Assembly: GCA_029838195.1 (NCBI GenBank)
Contig: JALGVJ010000016.1
Location: 1 to 64,000, forward strand
Source: Promethearchaeota archaeon
GTDB taxonomy: Archaea; Asgardarchaeota; Lokiarchaeia; Sigyniarchaeales; SOKP01
Reading direction: 5' to 3'
DNA: 64,000 nucleotides
The position numbers were made by a program, and so were the translations under genes. The notes below the pieces were generated by a model. The model was not told the DNA's origin, made no database searches, and was given only the letters and a program-made list of their open reading frames with translations. Of this stretch, positions 8,333 to 15,477 are shown one piece after another. Position 1 is the first letter of the stretch; every line of letters begins with the position of its first letter.

Positions 8333-9451
8333 TTAAATCACCTCAGGAATCAAGAGAATAAAATTACTTCCTTTAGAATAATCACCAGCGATTTTATCCT
8401 CCACCCACACTTTTCCCTTGATTTTTTCCATGATATGTTTAACCAATGAGAGCCCCAAGCCGCGGCCATTAATTTTTTTATCATCACTATATTTTCTTGA
8501 AAATATGACTTTTCTCCGGCTATTTTCGATACCGATCCCATTATCCTTGATTTGGATTTTAATATATTTTTTTTGTTTAGTGTTTACTTCGCGTGAAATT
8601 ATAATTTTAACCTCGACAATTAAATTTTTATTGTGTTTTACTGCATTATCTAAAATATTTTCGAAAACTTCTTCAATAAGTGCATTTGCCATTACGTAGA
8701 TTTTATCATCAAAAGGATTTACTTCGATGTTAATTATTCTCTCGTTATATCTATTTTTTATGTAAGAAATAGTATTTTCGAATATTTCAAGAAGTTCAAT
8801 CTTCTCAATTGAAATTTCTTGTTTTTCAAGATTAGAAAGTTTGCGAACATTAGAAATTAATCTGGCTGCACGTTCAAGTTGTTCTTTAATGATTTTAAAA
8901 TTTGACTTTAATAATGATAATTTTTCTGGATTCTCAAGATATAATTCATTTAATTGAATTCCTGAATAAATACTCTGTAAAATGTTATTAAAATCATGGG
9001 TAAGTAAATCTCTATAAAACTCTGATTCAATAAATGCTTCACGATATTTTTTTTCAGATTCTGCTATCTCTTGTTGTAATTTCTTCTTTTCCAATAAGTC
9101 TTGTACTCTTTGAATGATATCCTCAATAATAAGAGGTTTGAGATAATACCCATTAGCACCATTTTTAAATGCTTGAACCGCATTTTGAAGATTACCATAC
9201 CCCGTGATAAGAAAGTATGATGATTTTGGATATTTTAATTTTAATTCCTTAAATAGCGTCATTCCATTCATGTCAGGAAGCCTAATGTCTATAAACATTC
9301 CATCAAAATTTTCTTGGCTTGCGATATTTAAGGCTTCCTTACCGGTTCTTGCGATTTTTACCGCATATCCTTTTTCTAAGAAAATATCTCTAATTGTATC
9401 ATTAAATTGATCGTCATCATCTATTATTAATACTTTAAATATGATTAGCAT
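8333..9451 (-). CDS. REC-sensor histidine kinase
   Basis: 372 residues. An N-terminal receiver domain (1-120) has acidic residues D11-D14, phospho-acceptor D55 in FIDIRLPD and K105 in LKPL. A short linker helix leads to the kinase core with H152 in LLTHDFNNI, N269 in LDNAVKHN, G1 DNGIGI near 303-308 and RGLGLSLV near 330. It has no PAS domain, so input should arrive by phosphotransfer to its own REC. The kinase core and C-terminal WVEDKIAGDYSKGSNF are paralogous to 3678-4808. Start ATG 9451 follows a GGGGGGG run closely; an in-frame ATA three codons later is an alternative. It forms an operon with the regulator at 7960-8328 and probably with the genes upstream. Confidence 0.92.
   Translation of the reverse strand: MLIIFKVLIIDDDDQFNDTIRDIFLEKGYAVKIARTGKEALNIASQENFDGMFIDIRLPDMNGMTLFKELKLKYPKSSYFLITGYGNLQNAVQAFKNGANGYYLKPLIIEDIIQRVQDLLEKKKLQQEIAESEKKYREAFIESEFYRDLLTHDFNNILQSIYSGIQLNELYLENPEKLSLLKSNFKIIKEQLERAARLISNVRKLSNLEKQEISIEKIELLEIFENTISYIKNRYNERIINIEVNPFDDKIYVMANALIEEVFENILDNAVKHNKNLIVEVKIIISREVNTKQKKYIKIQIKDNGIGIENSRRKVIFSRKYSDDKKINGRGLGLSLVKHIMEKIKGKVWVEDKIAGDYSKGSNFILLIPEVI
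8337..8344 (-). promoter_or_regulatory. Shine-Dalgarno GAGGTGAT deciding the ATA start
   Basis: On the minus strand these eight bases match the complement of the archaeal 16S tail exactly. They lie inside the last codons of the kinase gene. Spacing to the ATA codon at 8328 is 8 nt. No ATG, GTG or TTG lies in the expected window in the regulator's frame. Confidence 0.75.
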
Positions 9452-9471
9452 TTCCCCCCCAATCTTTTGAT

Positions 9472-10230
9472 TTAATCTGAATTTATTTTTATTTTTATCT
9501 CCTTATATTTTTTTAATAATGAAAATACGTGTTGAAAATCTATAGGCTTATAAAGGCAAGCTTCTAGCCCATTTTTAAACGCCTCTTTAATTAATTCTTG
9601 CATTTCTTCCTTATAGCCTGTTACAAAAATACCTTTTATTGAAGAGTTAATCTTTTGCATGGCAAGAAGTAGATCCAAACCGTTTAAATCAGGTAATTTT
9701 ATATCAATGAAAACAAGATCAATATTAATGGCTTTAACAATCTTTAAGGCGTCCTCCCCAGTTGCACTTGTAAATATTTTATATTTTTTTTCATGTAAAT
9801 TTTCCTTAAAAGTATGCAAAAATTCAAGATCATCATCCACTAATAAAATTTCTATCTCATTTTTTAGTTTTTCAATGATCTGAATAAGTTGTTCTATATT
9901 TAATGGTTTAAATAATACTCGGTATGCCCCCTCTTTTAATGCTTCCCCTATCCAGTCTTCTTTTTCGTTAGTAAAAGCTGTCATCATAAAAACTTTTATA
10001 AAGGGTTTTATCGATTTAATTTTTTTTAAAGTTTCAATGCCGTTTAATCGGGGCATCTTAATATCCATTAAAATTAAACCATAATTTTGAGATATTATCT
10101 GTTTAATCGCGTCAAAGCCGTCATTTACAGCTTCTACTTCGTGATTTTTTTCTTTCAAGATATCTAATAATGTATCAGTCATTCTAACATCATCATCAAC
10201 GATTAGAATCTTCATTATGGACTTATTCAC
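9472..10230 (-). CDS. Tandem double-REC response regulator
   Basis: 252 residues made of two receiver domains and nothing else. REC1 (about 6-122) has VDDD near 11-14, phospho-acceptor D56 in LMDIKMPRLNG and K108 in LFKPL. REC2 (about 126-245) has VDDD near 131-134, D176 in FIDIKLPDLNG and K228 in LYKPI. Both acidic pockets are complete. With no output domain it probably acts as a phosphorelay integrator, for example with the REC-kinase just downstream. It starts with a GTG that overlaps the TGA of the upstream kinase (GTGA); ATG at 10215 (MKILIVDDD) is an equally plausible start. Confidence 0.9.
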   Translation of the reverse strand: MNKSIMKILIVDDDVRMTDTLLDILKEKNHEVEAVNDGFDAIKQIISQNYGLILMDIKMPRLNGIETLKKIKSIKPFIKVFMMTAFTNEKEDWIGEALKEGAYRVLFKPLNIEQLIQIIEKLKNEIEILLVDDDLEFLHTFKENLHEKKYKIFTSATGEDALKIVKAINIDLVFIDIKLPDLNGLDLLLAMQKINSSIKGIFVTGYKEEMQELIKEAFKNGLEACLYKPIDFQHVFSLLKKYKEIKIKINSD

Positions 10231-11414
10231 AACTTTTCACTTTTTGCTATTGTTGAAATAGGTATATATAAGATGAAGGTTGCCCCTTCATTCAGGGTGC
10301 TTTCAACCTTAATTTTTCCTCCATGTTTTTCTAAAATATCAACTACGATGGATAAACCTAAACCAAATCCTTTTGATTTTGTCGTAAAAAGGGGGTCAAA
10401 AATTTTTTTTAAATTCTCATTTGGAATTCCAACACCCGTATCTTTAATTATTATTTTTGCGAAATCGTGTTCTTTTATCGTATTAATTTCTAATGTGCCA
10501 CCGTTCGGCATCGCATCTACTGCGTTAGAGATGATATTTTGAAATGCTTGCTGCATTAAGGAGGCATCTAATAAAAGAGGGGGTATATTATCATCAAAAT
10601 TTCTAATAATCGTGATATCATGGGGGATTTCTATCTCTTGAATTATACATGCAATTAATTCATTTATTGCGCATTCTTCAAAAGAAGGTTCTTTTGCTCT
10701 CGTAAAATCAAGAATGTTAGAAATAATCTTTTCAGCTTTAGCAATCTGCTCATTCAGAATTGATAAATGTTTTTTTACTTTTTCCTCCGGATTTTTTAAT
10801 TTCATGGTTAAATAATAAACAGCGTTATTCATTACAGCAAGAGGACCCCGTAATTCATGACCGATGGCACTGGCAAATGTCCCCAAATGTATTAATTTAT
10901 CCTTGCGTATCATATCTTCTTGAAGTTCTTTAATTTCTTCTACCCGCTCTTCTACTTTCCTTTCTAATTCCACGTTTAATTTTAACAATTTTTCTTCATA
11001 TTCCCGCTGTTCCGTGATATCTTCAAAAGTGAGGAGAATCATGTCTGATTGTTCCCTTTCTTTAATTAATTTTCTGGCATTAAGAAGTAGGATTCGTTTG
11101 CCTAGATCTTCAGAATCATACTCTATCTCATACCCTTCAAAAGTGGTATTTTTCGGAAGAATGTCTTCGAGTAATTGGCGGAGTTTAGGAATATTCCATT
11201 GGTGCTTTTTTAATTCATAGAATAATTTATTTTCACATTCCAAAGATGTGAGCTTAAAAGTGTCGGAAAAACTTTTATTTGCCATGATAACGCGCATGTT
11301 TTTATCCAAAACGATTAATGGTTCGCGTACCGTTCTTATAATACTTTCTGCTAACTCCAATGCGTCTCTAATCTCTAATTCTAAGTTTTTTTTCTCGTCA
11401 ATATTTCGACACAT
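10227..11414 (-). CDS. PAS sensor histidine kinase (NtrB/ZraS-like core)
   Basis: About 395 residues from the ATG chosen here. A helical lead is followed by a PAS domain starting at VREPLIVLDKNMRVIMANKS and ending with the PAC-like FEDITEQREYEE. A coiled coil leads to HisKA with GHELRGPLAVMNN. HATPase_c has ISNAVDAMPNGG (N-box), DTGVGIPNENL (G1) and FGLGLSIV (G2), the pattern of NtrB/ZraS-type kinases. The frame continues upstream to a TTG at 11525, adding 37 very basic, Phe-rich residues that look unlike a domain; I therefore prefer ATG 11414. The stop overlaps the start of the double-REC gene by 4 bp, so this is the first gene of a four-gene signalling operon running down to 7960. Confidence 0.9.
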   Translation of the reverse strand: MCRNIDEKKNLELEIRDALELAESIIRTVREPLIVLDKNMRVIMANKSFSDTFKLTSLECENKLFYELKKHQWNIPKLRQLLEDILPKNTTFEGYEIEYDSEDLGKRILLLNARKLIKEREQSDMILLTFEDITEQREYEEKLLKLNVELERKVEERVEEIKELQEDMIRKDKLIHLGTFASAIGHELRGPLAVMNNAVYYLTMKLKNPEEKVKKHLSILNEQIAKAEKIISNILDFTRAKEPSFEECAINELIACIIQEIEIPHDITIIRNFDDNIPPLLLDASLMQQAFQNIISNAVDAMPNGGTLEINTIKEHDFAKIIIKDTGVGIPNENLKKIFDPLFTTKSKGFGLGLSIVVDILEKHGGKIKVESTLNEGATFILYIPISTIAKSEKL

Positions 11415-11680
11415 TTTAAAAAAATTTTTAAAACTATTTTTTTTATTAAAAACAAATCGCTTAAATCTTCCAAATAATGAACCTTTTCTAAAAAATCGAA
11501 AAACTATTTGACATTTTTTTGTCAAATTCCAACTATAATGTAATATTCATTAGCGTATAAATATATTTACTTTTTTTTTCATAAATCAAATTCCTCTTAA
11601 AAGTAATTCATTCTTACTTTAAATAGATCGCATACATGACACACTTCTAAATCAAATATTTGAATTTTCTTATTTTCCTC

Positions 11681-11956
11681 ATGAAGAGACTTCTGATTAT
11701 TGGAGCAAGGGATAACCCATATAAAAGCTCTTGGATTTATCATGGGAAAAAAAGATGGTGCGATAGTTGGATTAACGAGTTTTGTTATTTTTGTATTGGT
11801 CCAATCGTCTTTATGGGAACATTAAATGCCTTTTTCATTTACTATATTTCCGAAATCCTATTTATGACGTTACATTTAATTGGTAATACATTAGGATTTA
11901 TTTTTATATTGCCCGGATTGATTCAAGTAATTTATAAGATCTTAAAGCAAACTTAA
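11681..11956 (+). CDS. Small membrane protein, possibly frameshifted
   Basis: In this frame the last 60 residues form two hydrophobic segments (IGPIVFMGTLNAFFIYYIS and a second ending LPGLIQVIYKIL). The first 35 residues are polar and Cys/Trp-rich and fit poorly. In the +1-shifted frame an ATG at 11742 gives MGKKDGAIVGLTSFVIFVLV, a normal N-terminus and membrane helix, before stopping at 11823-11825. A TATA-like box (TATAAAA, 11720-11726) lies 22 bp before that ATG. One reading is a single small membrane protein of about 70 residues broken by a frameshift near 11800. No family recognised. Confidence 0.4.
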   Translation: MKRLLIIGARDNPYKSSWIYHGKKRWCDSWINEFCYFCIGPIVFMGTLNAFFIYYISEILFMTLHLIGNTLGFIFILPGLIQVIYKILKQT

Positions 11957-12383
11957 AAAATTAAATTGTTTTTTAAGATTTTTTTTTTAATGCTTTGACC
12001 TAATAAACCTAATTATTTACATGTTGCATTAAAACACACTGAAAGATAAATTACATGTTCACTTTAGCTTTACCGGTTTTATTCAATTAATATTTATAAC
12101 TCTTTAATAATTGATTGAATTAACCATGAAGAGTTCTTTTTTAATGGTTTATATTGGAAGTTCCATAAAATTAAGGGGGATATTTAATTTTAATTGTTTT
12201 TTTAATGCATTCCGTAGAGAGCAATCTACGGTCCACCTTTCACTAGCATTTATTGAGAGGTATCATTCCATTATTATTATTTTACTTGAAATAATGCTTG
12301 AAATATTCATGTTCTTTCCCATATTTTTTTCGTATAATGGTTTTTAACGTTCCAATGTCCGCACGCTGTTTTACTTTTTCTCA
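11957..12383. other. Intergenic region with no supported gene
   Basis: About 430 bp after the small membrane ORF. A 78-codon plus-strand frame (12111-12347) exists but is a low-complexity hydrophobic translation of AT-rich DNA with no ribosome site or family, so I do not call it. No repeat or RNA is seen. Confidence 0.45.
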
Positions 12384-12749
12384 TCAACATCCAGGGTCAG
12401 GCTGTAAATCAATTACGCTATCTGGATATAAATTGAACTCAATATTTTCTCTTAAAGGCATGAATTTTCTTAAATTTCCTTCCTCATCAGGGCCATACGC
12501 TTGAAGTCCTACATCGTCATATATTTTATTCTCTCGGGGATCCCAAAATAATTGGAGATAGTTTTGTATGTAGCCTTTAAAAAGAGGAAATATGGAGTTC
12601 TCAGGATGTTCTATGTCTTGCTTGTCGACCATGGCTAATGCTTCCACGAAAGTTGCGTCGTCTTTAACATGTACAATAAATTTCTTTCCTTGCGACATTC
12701 CGCTTAAATTCACGCTAATGTTAAAGGTAATCTTCTTTAATTTACTCAC
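12384..12749 (-). CDS. Small conserved-looking protein, possible beta-grasp (ubiquitin/MoaD-like) fold
   Basis: 121 residues, family not recognised. The start (KKITFNISVNLSG) reads as an edge strand and hairpin. A charged helix follows (VKDDATFVEALAMVDKQ), and the protein ends NLYPDSVIDLQPDPGC, resembling the hydrophobic last strand and small-residue tail of MoaD/ThiS/ubiquitin-like proteins, but with GC instead of GG. A 45-residue aromatic insert (IQNYLQLFWDPRENK) makes it longer than MoaD. The start is GTG at 12749, embedded in the Shine-Dalgarno-like GGGAGGTGA itself. A UUA at codon 4 sits 8 nt after GGAGG, so the true start is unclear. It lies 133 bp downstream of the HgcB-like ferredoxin and may share its transcript. 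Confidence 0.55.
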   Translation of the reverse strand: MSKLKKITFNISVNLSGMSQGKKFIVHVKDDATFVEALAMVDKQDIEHPENSIFPLFKGYIQNYLQLFWDPRENKIYDDVGLQAYGPDEEGNLRKFMPLRENIEFNLYPDSVIDLQPDPGC

Positions 12750-12882
12750 CTCCCTTTTAATTTTTATTCATTATATGAAGTTATATTTTGAAATTTTCTT
12801 ATTAGATTATATTTTAATTTCCGTGGTGATTCTCTTATCTTAGGGGAATACCTGCTTCAATTATTTGCATGATCTATATTGT

Positions 12883-13344
12883 TTATATCTCCTTTTCTTT
12901 TTCGGATGGAAGGCTACAACACGACGATCCTAAATACGGTTTGATAAATTTTTCATCAGATTCCAAGAAATTCTTGTCTGTTTCCGAATTCTTTAATGGA
13001 TCTTCTAAATTGCAGCACGAATTTCCCATATCACCACAACAATTATTAATTGTACCGGTTATCTTATTGTTTTTTACTCGTTCCCTAGCATCCCATAAGC
13101 ATCCACAGCCCTGCTGTTCTTGCATTATGATGGCATTCTCTGGACAATTTTTGAAATATGCACCACATTCAATACATACTTCTTGCTTAGTTATTCCGTA
13201 TTTTCCGTCCTCCTTGGGCTCCAGCAAACCAAATGGGCATACTTCAGCACATTTTCCGCAACCCACACAAGCAGCAGGATTGATAAAAACCCTTAGATTT
13301 TCTATTTGGGCATTTAGTTTTGTTGGAATGGTTTTATTTATTAT
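12883..13344 (-). CDS. HgcB-like 2[4Fe-4S] ferredoxin with Cys-pair tail, apparent ATA start
   Basis: About 153 residues. Cluster 1 ligands are C26, C29, C32, C36 (CVGCGKCAEVCP). Cluster 2 has C57, C60, C67 (CIECGAYFKNCP), with Tyr63 where the third Cys is expected. Then come GCGC (80/82) and three Cys-Cys pairs at 102-103, 110-111 and 142-143. The layout (ferredoxin core, CIECGA, GCGC, CC tail) resembles HgcB of mercury methylation and related corrinoid-partner ferredoxins, but no HgcA is in the window. The only canonical start in frame (GTG 13266) would delete C26. AAGGAG at 13359-13354 sits 9 nt before an ATA at 13344, and no ATG/GTG/TTG lies upstream in frame. The next gene upstream is a divergent arsR. 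Confidence 0.75.
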   Translation of the reverse strand: MINKTIPTKLNAQIENLRVFINPAACVGCGKCAEVCPFGLLEPKEDGKYGITKQEVCIECGAYFKNCPENAIIMQEQQGCGCLWDARERVKNNKITGTINNCCGDMGNSCCNLEDPLKNSETDKNFLESDEKFIKPYLGSSCCSLPSEKEKEI

Positions 13345-13353
13345 CGTGATAAT

Positions 13354-13359
13354 CTCCTT
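13354..13359 (-). promoter_or_regulatory. Shine-Dalgarno AAGGAG before an ATA codon
   Basis: The minus strand reads AAGGAG, then nine bases, then ATA ATA AAT AAA in the ferredoxin frame. The frame upstream of this site is open for at least 90 bp yet contains no ATG, GTG or TTG. This supports initiation at one of the two ATA codons (13344 or 13341). Confidence 0.65.
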
Positions 13360-13701
13360 AATATAATTTAAATAATTAATATTAAAGTTAACATTAATAG
13401 CTCCAGCATGGTGAAAGGTTCGTGTTTGGACATGACATTGAAGTCGCCTGGAATAAAAAAATATTTACATCATTTGCTTAATTTAGAAAAACTTCTCTCT
13501 TTCTTGAAAATCTCTCTCTTTTTAAAGCTATTTCATGTTAAGCGTATCCTTTAAATAATATTAATATAAGAAAAAGCCTAATTAGATTTATACTTATCGA
13601 TTTGGATGTAGATGACGTTCTTTTTCTATAAAAGAAGTAAATATAAATAAATTCTTTTTTATATTAGTAATAACAATGTAAAACCTTATTTTTAAAGGGA
13701 A

Positions 13702-14094
13702 ATGAAAGCAGAAAGAAAGGAAGAATTAATTGGCATGCTAGGTTCCTGTTGTTTAAAAGATACTCCATTAAATTATTTTAAGAAATTAAGAGAAAAAGGA
13801 CGAGAACTTCAATCCTTGGTAAAATTCTTGAATTTAGCCAATTTTGGTTCTGCGATTTCTTCTCGCGAGCGATTAATCCTTTTAACGGCTTTAAACGAGC
13901 AAGACCTTTGCGTGTGCGAATTAGAAATTATCTTGCATAAATCGCAATCAACGGTATCCCATCATCTACGGAAACTTGAAAGAGCTAAATTAATTAAAAG
14001 TTATAAAAAAGGTAATTATACTTATTATCATTTGGAAAAAGAAAAATTAAGGGAAATTATTGACTTCCTAACTACTACTTTTTTTGAGAACTAG
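13702..14094 (+). CDS. ArsR/SmtB-family metal(loid)-responsive repressor
   Basis: 130 residues. The winged helix-turn-helix spans about 50-115. RERLILLTALNEQDLCVCEL contains the ELCVCDL-type alpha-3 thiol motif of ArsR As(III)/Sb(III) sensors, followed by the recognition helix SQSTVSHHLRKLERAKLI and wing KKGNYTYYHL. An extra CC pair lies at residues 16-17 (LGSCCLK). Metal or metalloid binding at these thiols should release DNA. It is transcribed divergently from the HgcB-like ferredoxin across a 357-bp gap, an arrangement reported for hgcAB-type loci, so the ferredoxin operon is the likely target. This link is inference. Confidence 0.9.
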   Translation: MKAERKEELIGMLGSCCLKDTPLNYFKKLREKGRELQSLVKFLNLANFGSAISSRERLILLTALNEQDLCVCELEIILHKSQSTVSHHLRKLERAKLIKSYKKGNYTYYHLEKEKLREIIDFLTTTFFEN

Positions 14095-14125
14095 AACTCC
14101 TTTTAATTAGAATTTACGCATTTCC

Positions 14126-14175
14126 ATGAGACTTTAATTCTATGAGACTTTAAAACTATCTTTACATGAGTCTCA
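14126..14175. repeat. Repeated ATGAGACTTTAA and inverted AGTCTCA downstream of arsR
   Basis: ATGAGACTTTAA occurs at 14126-14137 and 14142-14153. The second copy contains TGAGACT (14143-14149), complementary to AGTCTCA at 14169-14175, giving a possible 7-bp hairpin about 50 bp after the arsR stop. It could be a terminator or regulator site, or chance in AT-rich DNA. Confidence 0.35.
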
Positions 14176-14387
14176 AAATTCCTTGAAGTGCCTCTATAAT
14201 CAGTTAATTCTCCCAAATTCACTCCCACTTGGAGCAATAATACTTTTTTTTCTAATACATGAATAAAAATAAAAAACTTAAAACACGTCGTTCTTTTTTT
14301 TCCGAATATTTTTCTTGAATCACGGATTAAAAATTCTAATCAATTATTTCATGTGATTAACAATATAAAAAGGAGCACAAAAAATCC

Positions 14388-15344
14388 ATGCAAAAAAACA
14401 AATCAAAAATTCCTTTAATCATGGACACGGACATGGGGCCCGATGATTGGTTTGCCATTTTATATTTGGGTAAAAGAAACGATATCGAGTTAAAAGCAAT
14501 TACAATAAGCGGAACAGGAGAAGCCCATGGACCTAAGGGGGCCATTAATTGCCTCAAATTGCTAAAATTGATAAATAAGAATGATATTCCCGTGTCTTTT
14601 GGTCCTGATACTCCCTTAATTCATGACCATCATTTTCCTAAATTAATGCGCTTTGTCATTGATAAAATGTTATTTTTAAAACTTCCTAAAACGAAAAAAA
14701 GACCCCATAGCATGTCAGCTGTAGAATTCTTAAACCAATTCCTTATCAATTCCGATGATAAAATTACTTTTTTAGCAACGGGGCCACTAACTAATTTAGC
14801 ACTTCTATTTAATCGTTATCCTGCCGTGAAAGATAAAATCGCCAAAATATATCTCATGGGAGGTGCAATTGACGTGGCAGGTAATATTTCAAGCGTGAAT
14901 AAATCTATTAATAATCCGCATGCTGAATGGAATATTTATTGCGATCCTAAAGCAGCGAATATTGTTTTTCAATCCAGCATTCCCATCGTGATGGTCCCTT
15001 TAGATGCCACGAATCATGTTCTTGTAGATGAGGAATTTGTACAATTTGCTAAAGAAAATAATGATAATCCGATTTCAGCTCTCCTCTTTCGCCTTTTAAA
15101 ACGATTTGGTTCCCGAATAGAAAAAGGTATGGTTTCCTTATGGGATGCGGTAGCAGCTTCCGTAATTGGAAGAGAACATGTCGCACAAATAGAAGAGCGA
15201 AAACTCATCGTGATTGAAGATGAAGGACCAGAGTCGGGGCGCACGAAAGAAGATCTCCAAAAAGGCGTTCTCGTGAATGCGTGCATGAAAATTGATAAAG
15301 AACAATTCGTCTCGCATTTTTTTAAAACGATTCTTCAAGAATGA
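14388..15344 (+). CDS. Inosine-uridine-type nucleoside hydrolase
   Basis: 318 residues of the IUNH fold. The N-terminal IPLIMDTDMGPDDWFAI matches the DxDxxxDD calcium and ribose binding motif. FLATGPLTNLALLF (TGPLTNLA) and YLMGGAI are family signatures, and a C-terminal LWDAVAA carries the fourth Ca-ligand aspartate. It hydrolyses nucleosides to base and ribose for purine/pyrimidine salvage or catabolism; base preference is not readable from sequence. A good AAGGAG lies upstream of the ATG. The gene stands alone on plus, convergent with the peptidase genes downstream. Confidence 0.92.
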   Translation: MQKNKSKIPLIMDTDMGPDDWFAILYLGKRNDIELKAITISGTGEAHGPKGAINCLKLLKLINKNDIPVSFGPDTPLIHDHHFPKLMRFVIDKMLFLKLPKTKKRPHSMSAVEFLNQFLINSDDKITFLATGPLTNLALLFNRYPAVKDKIAKIYLMGGAIDVAGNISSVNKSINNPHAEWNIYCDPKAANIVFQSSIPIVMVPLDATNHVLVDEEFVQFAKENNDNPISALLFRLLKRFGSRIEKGMVSLWDAVAASVIGREHVAQIEERKLIVIEDEGPESGRTKEDLQKGVLVNACMKIDKEQFVSHFFKTILQE

Positions 15345-15477
15345 TTTTCTATTAAAAACTCTTTATGCCCTCAAGATTATTCGAAAAAATAAAAAAGAAA
15401 AAAAAGACTTAAAAACGGATAAAAAACCCATTAATAATACTTATATAAAGTTTCCACCAAAATTTTGCCATTATCCG

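Noticed and set aside
12111-12347. 78-codon plus-strand ORF.
   Set aside because: Low-complexity hydrophobic translation of AT-rich spacer, no Shine-Dalgarno or family features.
12869-13366. 165-codon plus-strand ORF antisense to the HgcB-like ferredoxin.
   Set aside because: The minus strand carries clear ferredoxin Cys motifs; this frame is its antisense.
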